Shown here piece by piece: positions 1-7,470 of a stretch of 36,933 bases of DNA. The translations under genes were made by a program, and so were the position numbers. The notes below the pieces were generated by a model that was not told the origin of the DNA, did not search any database, and saw nothing but the letters and a program-made list of their open reading frames with translations. The stretch's first letter is position 1; the number at the start of each line of letters is the position of its first letter. Origin of the DNA: JASLCR01 sp046462475 (lineage in GTDB: Bacteria; Patescibacteriota; Saccharimonadia; Saccharimonadales; Saccharimonadaceae); NCBI GenBank assembly GCA_046462475.1, contig JBKGVB010000018.1, positions 1-36,933 on the forward strand, given 5' to 3'.

Positions 1-64
1 GAGGGATTCGAACCCCCGAATGCATGGACCAAAACCATGTGCCTTACCACTTGGCGACACCCCA
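1..64 (-). tRNA. tRNA-Gln (anticodon TTG), partial
   Basis: Read on the minus strand the segment gives a D-arm (GCCAAGTGGTAAGGC), an anticodon stem CATGG/CCATG with a seven-base loop TTTTGGT (anticodon TTG, glutamine) and a T-arm with GGTTCGAATCC. The 5' end is at about 64. The 3' acceptor strand lies beyond the window edge. Confidence 0.93.
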
Positions 65-81
65 ATGAATTTACCCTTAAG

Positions 82-97
82 CTCTATAAATATAGCA
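82..97 (-). promoter_or_regulatory. Promoter of tRNA-Gln, extended -10
   Basis: The minus strand reads TGC-TATATT, with the hexamer at 89-94. The predicted start is near 82, about 18 bases before the mature tRNA 5' end. No convincing -35 is visible, as expected for an extended -10 promoter. Confidence 0.55.
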
Positions 98-119
98 TAA
101 ACTCGAGTATCTTACCACT

Positions 120-166
120 AAAAAACCCGCCCCTTCAGCGTGATGGAGGAAGCGGCGGGTGTTTTT
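120..166 (-). terminator. Intrinsic terminator after the GreA-like gene
   Basis: ACCCGCC (minus strand, 154-160) pairs with GGCGGGT (about 125-131) and is followed on the minus strand by a run of T at 120-125. It lies about 45 bases past the stop of the GreA-like gene. A T-run at 161-166 on the plus side means it could work in both directions. Confidence 0.8.
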
Positions 167-209
167 GTTGTCGTGGACAGATCGTATGGAAGTCGCTAGT
201 GGTCGGCTG

Positions 210-695
210 CTACATAATGCGAACGAGCTGCATTTGCCTGTGTGTGAGTCCGCTGCTCCACTCGATTGTTTCGCGAATTTTCTTGCCAATCAGATTTTGT
301 CCGAGCGGACTATGAATTGAAATTCGTCCGTCGCTCGGGTCTGCCTCAATACTATCGACGAGCGTGTAACGGAAAAGCCTACCTTGCATGTCGATGAGTT
401 CAACTACTGAACCAAGGCTGGCTCGCAGTGCATCTCGTTTTCGAGGAAATAGCTTTGCGCGCTCAAGGAGCTGCTTTTTATCTGCGAGTTCGCTTTCGAT
501 GATTTCAAGCTGTGCAAGCTTCTCGATACGCTCGAGACGTTGCTCGTGGTTGTCAATTTTGTCGAGATTTCGTATGTCAGCGAGTGCCATATCACGGCGA
601 TGCTCGAGCTTGGTAACAGATTTTTTAAGCTCTTTCATGCCCTTTTTACTGAGAAGAATAGTCGATGATGTGGTGGTTGGTTCCATAGTCTTCAT
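210..695 (-). CDS. GreA/GreB-family transcription factor, atypical
   Basis: 161 residues. The C-terminal half (about 90-150) matches the GreA FKBP-like domain: GSVVELID, then YTLVDSIEADPSDGRIS and SPLGQNLIGK, the usual GSxV...ADPxxGxIS...SPLGxxLIGK pattern. The N-terminal half is a predicted coiled coil (about 17-85), as in Gre factors that insert into the RNA polymerase secondary channel. The coiled-coil tip lacks the GDLSENAEY signature carrying the two acidic residues needed for transcript cleavage; a charged DKIDNHEQ stretch sits roughly there. It may therefore be a Gfh1-like non-cleaving paralogue (inference). The ATG at 695 has an AAGGAGGG Shine-Dalgarno. It lies 91 bases downstream of the sensor kinase and may share its transcript. 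Confidence 0.8.
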   Translation of the reverse strand: MKTMEPTTTSSTILLSKKGMKELKKSVTKLEHRRDMALADIRNLDKIDNHEQRLERIEKLAQLEIIESELADKKQLLERAKLFPRKRDALRASLGSVVELIDMQGRLFRYTLVDSIEADPSDGRISIHSPLGQNLIGKKIRETIEWSSGLTHRQMQLVRIM

Positions 696-786
696 GGGTG
701 TCCCTCCTTTTTCTTGTTGTTTGGAGCGCTCTTTCGAGTGCGCTACATCACTACTTTACCTTCCTAGGCTGAAGGATTTCTGAGAA

Positions 787-1794
787 TCAAGAAGATTGTG
801 GTAAGAAAATGGTTACAGTAGTATCTTTGTCTGGCACACTTGTGATTTCAATAGTGCCGTCGTGGAGTTCAACGATCTTCTTAGCAAGGCTTAGCCCTAG
901 CCCGTAGCCAGCCGCGTCGCCGGTCGTGCGAGATTTATCTCCGCGGTAAAAGCGTTCAAACACGTGCGGTAAGTCGGCAGCTGAGATACCCTTCCCTTTG
1001 TTGGAGACAATGATATGTGCGCCCTGTTCACTATCCTTGAGCTTCAAATGGACTTTCGAATCTTCGGGGCTGTAGCGCAGCGCATTATCAAGAATAATCA
1101 TGAGTAGCTCGCTCATACTTGCACGGTTGGCACTAATGGTAATTGCTTTCTTGGGGGCATCCAGCTCAATGCGGTTCTTTTGTTTGTTGAGAACGTTGAG
1201 GGATGCTTTAGCGAGGTCTCCAAGATTAAATTTCTCTATCTTGAGTTCCGCGTAATCATGGCGCGATATCTGGAGTAGCATATGAGATAGATTACTCAAG
1301 CGGTTGACCTCTTCAAGGTTACTTTCAAGCACCTCACGCATGTCAGATTTTGTAAGGTCGTTGTCGCGCAGGGCAACCTCGAGTTCACTTTTCATAACTG
1401 CAAGGGGCGTGCGAAGTTCATGGGATGCGTCAGAGGTAAAGCGACTCACCGCCTCATGGGCTCTTTCGATTGGCTGGAGACTGCGCCTGGCGAGCAAATA
1501 GCTGACAATGCCTCCAAGCGCAAGAATGGCGACATTTGCGTAAAAGAGCGTAAGGAAAAGTCGCCCTTCTGATTGGTGCAGCTGGTCGGTACGAATAGCG
1601 TCAAAATCACGGTACGCGCCGCCCGGTACATTCGAAAAGATTTCTACCTGATCTTGGAAAATGCCTAGTCGGGCGCCGAGCTCGGTAGTTGAGATGTCAT
1701 AGATTGCTACGCTAAATATAATGCTGATAATCATCAGGATCAGCAAATACCATCCGGTAAGCTTCAGCGTCGCCGATTCGAAGAGCTGCTTCAT
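787..1794 (-). CDS. Sensor histidine kinase (two-component system)
   Basis: 335 residues. Two membrane segments (about 14-32 and 83-103) flank a short, about 50-residue extracytoplasmic loop. A HisKA domain with SHELRTP (phospho-acceptor His125) follows, then a HATPase domain with the N box (ILDNALRYSPE), FERFYRGDKS and GYGLGLSLAKKIV. This is an orthodox OmpR-partner kinase of the CusS/BaeS size class. The ATG overlaps the response-regulator stop by four bases (ATGA), so the two are translationally coupled; no separate Shine-Dalgarno is visible. The ligand cannot be read from the sequence. Confidence 0.95.
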   Translation of the reverse strand: MKQLFESATLKLTGWYLLILMIISIIFSVAIYDISTTELGARLGIFQDQVEIFSNVPGGAYRDFDAIRTDQLHQSEGRLFLTLFYANVAILALGGIVSYLLARRSLQPIERAHEAVSRFTSDASHELRTPLAVMKSELEVALRDNDLTKSDMREVLESNLEEVNRLSNLSHMLLQISRHDYAELKIEKFNLGDLAKASLNVLNKQKNRIELDAPKKAITISANRASMSELLMIILDNALRYSPEDSKVHLKLKDSEQGAHIIVSNKGKGISAADLPHVFERFYRGDKSRTTGDAAGYGLGLSLAKKIVELHDGTIEITSVPDKDTTVTIFLPQSS

Positions 1795-2468
1795 GATTTG
1801 GCGTTGAGGCGATAGCCGAAGCCGCGAACTGTTTCGATAAGATTCGATTTAAATGGCTTATCGATTTTAGTGCGCAGATATTTAATGTATACTTCGACAG
1901 TATTTGGCAGGATATCGGCGTCGTAATCCCAGACGTGCGAGATGATAGTATCTTTCGTGAGAATGCGGTTTTTATTGCGCATGAGGTACTCTAGCAGCCC
2001 AAATTCCTTTGTAGTCAGGCTAATAGATTTGCCTCCACGAGTGACGGTGTAGGCGATTGGATCGAGAGTTAGGTCGTCGGCTGTCAAAACGGTTGGCTCT
2101 TGCTCGTGGGGTCGACGCAACAAGGCGCGCACGCGTGCGAGCAGTTCTTCGATTGCGAATGGCTTGACTAAATAGTCATCAGCACCGCTATCGAGACCTT
2201 CTGTTTTGTCTTTCGTCTGGCCAAGTGCTGTCAGTAAGAGTACCGGTGTGTGAATTCCCTCTTCACGCATTGCTTTGACAATCTCGAGACCGCTGTAAGT
2301 GCCCGGAAGCATCCGATCGAGGATAACGACATCATACGGTTCGGTCGTCGCCATAGCATAGCCATCATCGCCGTCGTAACTTACATCGACAGCATAACTT
2401 TCCTGCTCTAAGGCGCGTTTGAGAGCGCGGGCAATCTTGTGTTCGTCTTCTACTACTAAAATTCTCAT
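1791..2468 (-). CDS. OmpR/PhoB-family response regulator
   Basis: 225 residues. The receiver domain (1-118) has the acidic pair VVEDE (7-9), phospho-acceptor Asp51 in VILDRMLPG, Thr80 and Lys102 in VKPF. A winged-helix DNA-binding domain (about 128-223) contains LTTKEFGLLEYLM and VYIKYLRTKIDKP. It is the first gene of a regulator-kinase operon. A TATAAT at 2478-2483 ends nine bases before the ATG and no Shine-Dalgarno is seen, so a nearly leaderless mRNA is predicted. Confidence 0.96.
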   Translation of the reverse strand: MRILVVEDEHKIARALKRALEQESYAVDVSYDGDDGYAMATTEPYDVVILDRMLPGTYSGLEIVKAMREEGIHTPVLLLTALGQTKDKTEGLDSGADDYLVKPFAIEELLARVRALLRRPHEQEPTVLTADDLTLDPIAYTVTRGGKSISLTTKEFGLLEYLMRNKNRILTKDTIISHVWDYDADILPNTVEVYIKYLRTKIDKPFKSNLIETVRGFGYRLNAKS

Positions 2469-2477
2469 ACTAATCTC

Positions 2478-2483
2478 ATTATA
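2478..2483 (-). promoter_or_regulatory. -10 element of the two-component operon
   Basis: A perfect TATAAT on the minus strand, nine bases before the start codon, which predicts a leader of about two bases. No good -35 and no TG extension are seen. Confidence 0.55.
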
Positions 2484-2526
2484 GCGCTACATGGCTGAGA
2501 TAATCCTGAGACATACGCGCATGCAT

Positions 2527-2841
2527 TTATGCGTATCGTTCCGACCAGGTTTCCATATCTTGGATGATGGACTGGAGTGCTTTTCCCTTTTCGGTCAGCG
2601 TGTATTCACATCGCTTTTCGCTGGTTGCAAATGTTTTTACAATAATTCCTTCACGTTCAAGTGTTGCAAGTCTCGCTGATAGCGTACGAGGATTAATAGA
2701 GCCAACCATATCCTGAAGCTGGCAGAAGCGAACAGTTTTCTCGTTGAGAAAGAAACGCAGTAGCTGTGGCGTCCACTTGTCTCCAAGGATGCGGGTCGCT
2801 GCCTTGACGCAGCCAATCGATTGGTCCGTCACTGTATTCAT
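2527..2841 (-). CDS. HxlR-family winged-helix transcriptional regulator
   Basis: 104 residues from the ATG at 2841. The HxlR signature is clear: CVKAATRILGDKWTPQLLRFF, RFCQLQDMVGSINPRTLSARLATLEREGII and YTLTEKGKAL...MxxW. A GTG in frame at 2850 would give three more residues, but it overlaps the -10 hexamer (2849-2854) and so is probably not transcribed. The ATG at 2841 coincides with the predicted transcript start, making this a leaderless gene. The conserved Cys near the N-terminus (CVKAA) is a typical position for redox sensing in HxlR/YodB-type regulators (inference). It is divergent from the AI-2E-family gene, which it may control. Confidence 0.92.
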   Translation of the reverse strand: MNTVTDQSIGCVKAATRILGDKWTPQLLRFFLNEKTVRFCQLQDMVGSINPRTLSARLATLEREGIIVKTFATSEKRCEYTLTEKGKALQSIIQDMETWSERYA

Positions 2842-2906
2842 ACATATCACTATACATTGTCAAGTAAAAAGTGTCAAAATGCTTCAGACAGTGTATACTG
2901 ACCTCA
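2841..2906. promoter_or_regulatory. Divergent promoter region, HxlR regulator / AI-2E family gene
   Basis: Minus strand: -35 TTGACA (2872-2877), a 17-base spacer and -10 TATAGT (2849-2854), with the predicted start at the ATG. Plus strand: -10 TATACT (2894-2899) ends six bases before the ATG at 2906. The plus-strand -35 position (about 2871-2876) overlaps the minus-strand -35. Two direct copies of TGTCAA (2858-2863 and 2872-2877, 14 bases apart) could be an operator. Confidence 0.65.
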
Positions 2907-4039
2907 TGAAAGTAAAAGTACAAGTAGACACGCAGACATTTGTTAGATTTTGGTTGGTAGTAATCGGCTTTATGGTAGCCGGCTTAATGATATACGGTGC
3001 TCGGAAGGGATTGATGATTGTTGGTGCGGCAGCATTTCTAGCGCTAGCCCTCAATGGCCCAGTGAACCGTATTACGAAGTATTTGCCGGGACGAAGCCGC
3101 GTCGGAAGTACAGCGATCGCATATCTTCTTGTAGTTGCGTTTATTGGTGGATTCTTATTCCTCGCAGTGCCGCCAATCGTTGAGCAGACAGCGAAATTCG
3201 CACAGACAGTGCCAGGACTGGTCAATAAGGCGACTAATAGTTGGCATAGCCTCGACAATATCATCAACACCTATCACTTGCGTCCACAGGTCGATCAAGC
3301 AGCGCAAAGCGTTAAAGATCATGCAACCAAGTTTGCTTCGGACGTAGGAACGAACCTACTGTCTGGTGTTGGCTCATTCTTTGGCTTCCTCAGTTCCCTC
3401 TTCCTCGTGCTTGTTTTGTCGTTCCTAATGCTCGTCGAAGGGCCGGAATGGATGAAGCGAATCTGGGGGCTATACCGCGACGAAGATCGCATGAAGCATC
3501 ATAGGCGTACAGTAGTGCGCATGGGCGGCGTAGTCTCGGGCTATGTGACCGGACAGCTTACCGTCTCGGCACTTGATGGTCTCTTCGCTGGCCTCTTTGT
3601 ATTTGTGCTGAGTATCTTTATACCGGAAGTACCATCAAACCTCGCGATGGCAACAGCAGCGTTAATGTTTATCTTCTCGATGATCCCAATGTTCGGTGCA
3701 TTGATCGGTGCTGCACTCGTTGGTCTCCTGCTTGTGTTTAATTCTGTCGCTGCGCTGGTGATCTTCGTGATTTACTTTATTATCTACCAGCAGCTCGAAA
3801 ATAATTTTATATCTCCGGCTATCCAGTCAAAGCGCCTTGAATTGTCTCCGCTTCTCGTGCTCGGGGCTGTCACGATCGGTGTATATGTATTTGGTATTGC
3901 TGGTGCGATCATCTCAATCCCGATTGCAGGATGTCTCAAAGTGCTATTTGAAGAGTATATGGATCACGCGAGAGCTGCACGCGAACGCAGCGAAAAGCCA
4001 CTCGTTAAGCTAGCGAAAAAAGCAACGAATAAGTCGTAG
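2906..4039 (+). CDS. AI-2E/PerM-family membrane transporter
   Basis: 377 residues from the ATG at 2906. About seven or eight hydrophobic segments are arranged as in the AI-2E transporter/PerM family: an N-terminal pair, a soluble stretch with amphipathic helices (about 100-150), then a C-terminal bundle with SMIPMFGALIGAALV and the family-typical QQLENNFISPAIQSKRLELSPLLVLGAV. Substrates of most members are unproven. Upstream in-frame starts would precede the promoter; a TATACT at 2894-2899 places the start of transcription on the 2906 ATG. It ends seven bases from the convergent cysS stop. Confidence 0.9.
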   Translation: MKVKVQVDTQTFVRFWLVVIGFMVAGLMIYGARKGLMIVGAAAFLALALNGPVNRITKYLPGRSRVGSTAIAYLLVVAFIGGFLFLAVPPIVEQTAKFAQTVPGLVNKATNSWHSLDNIINTYHLRPQVDQAAQSVKDHATKFASDVGTNLLSGVGSFFGFLSSLFLVLVLSFLMLVEGPEWMKRIWGLYRDEDRMKHHRRTVVRMGGVVSGYVTGQLTVSALDGLFAGLFVFVLSIFIPEVPSNLAMATAALMFIFSMIPMFGALIGAALVGLLLVFNSVAALVIFVIYFIIYQQLENNFISPAIQSKRLELSPLLVLGAVTIGVYVFGIAGAIISIPIAGCLKVLFEEYMDHARAARERSEKPLVKLAKKATNKS

Positions 4040-4046
4040 ATCTAGA

Positions 4047-5459
4047 TTAAGCGTATTGCCACACGACGCCAGTCGGCTTGTCGAGTAGCGTGATGTGGTA
4101 AGTTGCTTCGAGCTCGTCGCGCAGCTCGTCAGATTTTTCCCAATCCTTAGCGTCGCGAGCGCGAGCGCGTTCTAGTATAAGCTGCTTTGCCTCATCTGGA
4201 ATATCAGGAGTAGTCTCTAGAAGATGGAGGCCGAGTAACTCGTCGATGTCTGCTAGAAGATCGATTAAAGCCTGCTTGTCGACGATATTTGTGCTGTGCG
4301 ATTCCAGCTGTGAGAACACCTCGTCAATGAGTCGCAGAGCTTCCGGGGTATTGAGGTTGTCATTGAGTGCTTCTTTGATCGCGCCAATTACCGCAAGTGA
4401 CGGTGTATCCTGGGGCGTATCGACGTCATCATTTGTCTGATGGCGGAGCGCGGCGATATTTCGCCAATTGTTGAGGCGATTTCCTGCGCTTGTGAGAATC
4501 TCCCATGTGAAGTTACCTTCTGTTGCAAAGTGCTTTGAGAGAACCATCAGTTTAAATGCATCCATCGTATAGCCGCGATCTAGAATATCTTGGAGTGTCA
4601 CAATATTTCCGAGGGACTTTGAGATTTTTTTGCCATCGATTTTGATATGGTTGTTATGAAGCCATATATTTGCGAACATCACTCCGGTAAGGCTTTCGGT
4701 TTGAGCAATTTCATTCGTATGATGGACAGGAATGTGATCAATACCGCCAGAGTGGATATCGATAGTATCACCGAGCGTTTCACGAGCGATAACTGAGCAT
4801 TCGAGATGCCAACCTGGAAAACCTTTACCCCACGGTGAATCCCATTCCATGTCGCGCTTGCTATCTTTTGGGCTAAATTTCCAGACAGCAAAGTCGGTGA
4901 TGTGCTTCTTGCCATCGACTGCCACGCGAATGCCGCCTTCAAGGCCAGCTACATCGAGCTTAGCGAGCTTGCCATACTCTTTAACTTTTGACGTGTCCAT
5001 GTACATACCTTCACCCGGAATTTCATAGAGGTAGCCTTTTGCATCCAAAGCCTTGGCAAATTCGATCTGTTCATTGATCAGGCTCGTCGCTGGGACAAGA
5101 TGGGTGGGCTGAAGTAAATCAAGCAACTCATAGCCCTCGTGGGCGGCGATGGCAGAATATTTCTTTGCGACGTCCCAGGCGGTAATGCCTTCGCGCTTTG
5201 CTCCTTTTTCCATCTTGTCTTCACCGTCATCATCATCGCTCGTAAGGTGTCCGACATCGGTGATGTTTTGTGTACGGATAACATTATACCCATCCGCGAG
5301 AAGTGTACGCTGCAAAACATCCCAGTAGATATAGCCGAGCCAGTTGCCGATATGGGGCTGCGAATAGACAGTAAGGCCGCAAGAATAGAATCGCACTTTC
5401 CCCTCTTCGAGCGGGTGCAACTCTTCGACTTGTCCTGTCATGGTGTTATGTAGCTTCAT
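4047..5459 (-). CDS. cysS: Cysteinyl-tRNA synthetase
   Basis: 470 residues, normal length. Class I signatures are PHIGN (35-39, HIGH box) and KISKS (278-282, KMSKS box). The catalytic zinc ligands that select cysteine are present: Cys27, Cys221, His246 and Glu250. The C-terminal helical domain (about 340-430) precedes a short tail ending TGVVWQYA. The ATG overlaps the DHH phosphoesterase stop by four bases and follows a strong AAAGGAG Shine-Dalgarno, so it is the second gene of that operon. Confidence 0.98.
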   Translation of the reverse strand: MKLHNTMTGQVEELHPLEEGKVRFYSCGLTVYSQPHIGNWLGYIYWDVLQRTLLADGYNVIRTQNITDVGHLTSDDDDGEDKMEKGAKREGITAWDVAKKYSAIAAHEGYELLDLLQPTHLVPATSLINEQIEFAKALDAKGYLYEIPGEGMYMDTSKVKEYGKLAKLDVAGLEGGIRVAVDGKKHITDFAVWKFSPKDSKRDMEWDSPWGKGFPGWHLECSVIARETLGDTIDIHSGGIDHIPVHHTNEIAQTESLTGVMFANIWLHNNHIKIDGKKISKSLGNIVTLQDILDRGYTMDAFKLMVLSKHFATEGNFTWEILTSAGNRLNNWRNIAALRHQTNDDVDTPQDTPSLAVIGAIKEALNDNLNTPEALRLIDEVFSQLESHSTNIVDKQALIDLLADIDELLGLHLLETTPDIPDEAKQLILERARARDAKDWEKSDELRDELEATYHITLLDKPTGVVWQYA

Positions 5460-6436
5460 GAGATCTCCTTTAATGCTTTTTCTGTGGCGTTAAGGAGCTC
5501 ACGACAGGTAGTGTCGTAGTCGTCGTAGATACGAAAACCAGCTGCATACGGGTGTCCGCCTCCGCCAAAGTACGCGGCAACTGTTTCTGCAATTGGTGAA
5601 TTTGAGCGCAATCGTGCGGTTAATTTGCCGTCCGGATACGTTTTAATAACACACGAAAGCTCGACGCCTTCTACGAGACGCAGTTCATCGCCTATCAGCG
5701 CGCCGGGATTGTATTTATCGGAATATTGCTCAATCTCTTCGAATGGTACATGTACGAGTGCGAGCTTGCCGTCAAGAAAATACTCGATACGTTCAATGAG
5801 TTTACCCTTATATTCCAGGATTTCTGGAGACTTTTTCATGAACTCGCGGCGAGCGTCTTCGATATCGGCTACCTTTGCGCCAAGTTCTGTGAGCGAGGCT
5901 GCAATACGATAGCTCTCTGGAGTGACTGACTGCACGGTCAGGCCAAGGCTATCTGAGAGTTGCGCTTCCATGAGATGACGGGCTGCTGTCGCAGAAATAG
6001 TCCAGCCAGCAATCTGCGCGAGATGGAAAATAACTTCGCTTGTAGAAATAGCTGGTTCATTGAGGTATGAGTGCCTGAATGTAAGCGTGCTCTCGGTTGT
6101 ATGGTGATCGATGACAAGTGTTGGATGAGAGTCGAGGAAAGATCGTACACCTGGTGTCTCGAGTACCTTTGTCAGCAATACGTCGGCCGAGGTGTCTACG
6201 ACGATCGCCATGTCGGCATTGCTGTCAAAATCATTTTCTACACGATCCCAGCCAGAAATGTAGCGTAAATATTTGGGAATTTCGACCGGACAATAAAGAA
6301 CAACTTCTTTGCCCAGGTCGCCCAGAATTTCTTCGAGAGCAAGAGACGAACCGAGCGAGTCACCATCTGGATTTTCAGCCTGGATAACAATAATTTTTTT
6401 TGCAGCAGAGATCAGTGTGATAGCTTCGTCAAACAT
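5456..6436 (-). CDS. DHH-DHHA1 phosphoesterase, NrnA-like
   Basis: 326 residues. The N-terminal DHH domain has NPDGDSLGSS (metal ligands Asp24 and Asp26), VVDTS (Asp81) and IDHH (110-112). The C-terminal DHHA1 domain has GGGGHPYAAGF (291-301), which grips RNA. This is the NrnA/RecJ-like bifunctional nanoRNase / pAp phosphatase family, which clears short RNAs. The His that normally opens motif I (HxxPDxD) is Ala20 here, so metal binding may be altered. It starts a transcription unit with cysS; a TGT-TACAAT -10 (6444-6449) ends seven bases before the ATG. Confidence 0.9.
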   Translation of the reverse strand: MFDEAITLISAAKKIIVIQAENPDGDSLGSSLALEEILGDLGKEVVLYCPVEIPKYLRYISGWDRVENDFDSNADMAIVVDTSADVLLTKVLETPGVRSFLDSHPTLVIDHHTTESTLTFRHSYLNEPAISTSEVIFHLAQIAGWTISATAARHLMEAQLSDSLGLTVQSVTPESYRIAASLTELGAKVADIEDARREFMKKSPEILEYKGKLIERIEYFLDGKLALVHVPFEEIEQYSDKYNPGALIGDELRLVEGVELSCVIKTYPDGKLTARLRSNSPIAETVAAYFGGGGHPYAAGFRIYDDYDTTCRELLNATEKALKEIS

Positions 6437-6443
6437 TAAGCCT

Positions 6444-6452
6444 ATTGTAACA
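6444..6452 (-). promoter_or_regulatory. Extended -10 promoter of the DHH-cysS operon
   Basis: TGT-TACAAT on the minus strand, seven bases before the start codon, wedged between the recR stop (6455) and the DHH start. A leaderless transcript is predicted. Confidence 0.55.
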
Positions 6453-6454
6453 GA

Positions 6455-7069
6455 TTACAGCTTTCGCCGGCCCTCGAGTGCGTGACTGAGCGTGATTTGG
6501 TCGGCGTACTCCAGATCAACTCCGACAGGAATACCCCGTGCAAGCCGTGAGATGTCGACTTTTATATTAGATTCTTCAATGTACTTTTGCAGAAAGAGCG
6601 CAGTTGATTCGCCTTCGACTGAGGCGTTAGTAGCGATAATAATTTCTTTTACATCATCGTTCTTAATTCGTTCGATAAGTTCAGGAATATGTAGCTGCTC
6701 CGGGCCTATGCCGTCAATTGGAGAAATGGCACCGCCGAGCACGTGGTAGGTACCTTTGAAATTGCCGGTGCGCTCAAGCGCTACAATATCAAGCGGCTCC
6801 TCGACGACAGCGACGAGAGTCTTGTCACGGTTTGAATCGGTGTATAGCGGCGATATATCTTCGTCGGCATCGATGAGCGCGTATGTTACAGGACAATACT
6901 TGACGCCCGCATGAAGTGATTCAATTGCACTCGCAAGGTCTTGAGACTTTTGTGTGTTTTGACGCAGCAAATAATATGCATAACGCTCTGCCGTGCGAGC
7001 ACCGACGCCTGGGAGATTTCCCAAGGCGTCAATGACATTAGTCAGTGCTTTTGGTAAGATGTCGGTCAT
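6455..7069 (-). CDS. recR: Recombination protein RecR
   Basis: 204 residues from the ATG at 7069; an upstream in-frame start at 7126 would add 19 residues not found in RecR. A helix-hairpin-helix (LGNLPGVGARTAERYAYYLL) is followed by a Toprim domain with VVEEPLDIVALERTG and GGAISPIDGIGPEQL, then GIPVGVDLEYADQITLSHALEGR. RecR acts with RecO/RecF in loading RecA at gaps. The four-cysteine zinc finger normally between the HhH and Toprim parts is degenerate: only the first Cys (KYCPVTYA) remains. The gene follows ybaB, as in most bacteria, though dnaX is not adjacent. Confidence 0.95.
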   Translation of the reverse strand: MTDILPKALTNVIDALGNLPGVGARTAERYAYYLLRQNTQKSQDLASAIESLHAGVKYCPVTYALIDADEDISPLYTDSNRDKTLVAVVEEPLDIVALERTGNFKGTYHVLGGAISPIDGIGPEQLHIPELIERIKNDDVKEIIIATNASVEGESTALFLQKYIEESNIKVDISRLARGIPVGVDLEYADQITLSHALEGRRKL

Positions 7070-7128
7070 AAGTTTTTCGCGTAGTCTGAGCAGAACCCCC
7101 CTAGAAAGGTATCTGCCTACTTGCATGA

Positions 7129-7431
7129 CTACATGCCAGGGATATTGAGCCCGCCCATGAGCGGCTTCATTTTCTCAGCTGCGATTTCCTGTGCTTTTGC
7201 CATACCATCACGAATAGCAGATTCGATCCAGCCCTCAAGCTCCTCGATATCATCTAGGTCTACATAGTCAGGATTAATTTTAATATTCTCAACCTTCAGT
7301 TCCCCATTGATCGTAAGTTCAACTGCTGGGGTGTCGTCATCGCCACCAGCTGCAACAATAACTTTTTGCTTCTTAAGATCTTTCTGTGCTTTTCGAAGGT
7401 CATTCAGCATCTTCATTTGGTCAAACGCCAT
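7129..7431 (-). CDS. YbaB/EbfC-family nucleoid-associated protein
   Basis: 100 residues. The family pattern is an N-terminal helix (FDQMKMLNDLRKAQKDLKKQK), a central beta sheet (VELTINGELKVENIKINPDYV) and a C-terminal helix ending in a Met/Gly-rich tail (MKPLMGGLNIPGM). Family members are small DNA-binding dimers. It sits directly upstream of recR, the conserved order. A TATAGT at 7463-7468 and an AGAGGA Shine-Dalgarno about 11 bases before the ATG suggest its own promoter with a leader of about 25 bases. Confidence 0.9.
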   Translation of the reverse strand: MAFDQMKMLNDLRKAQKDLKKQKVIVAAGGDDDTPAVELTINGELKVENIKINPDYVDLDDIEELEGWIESAIRDGMAKAQEIAAEKMKPLMGGLNIPGM

Positions 7432-7470
7432 AGTAAATAATTCCTCTCTTTATTACTCTTCTACTATACG

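Noticed and set aside
2744..2905. Long N-terminal extension of the AI-2E-family gene (start at 2744)
   Set aside because: It would run antisense through the HxlR gene and its promoter. The -10 at 2894-2899 places the start at 2906.
7070..7126. Extended RecR start at 7126
   Set aside because: RecR families begin about 10-20 residues before LPGVG, which fits the ATG at 7069. The extra 19 residues have no ribosome site.
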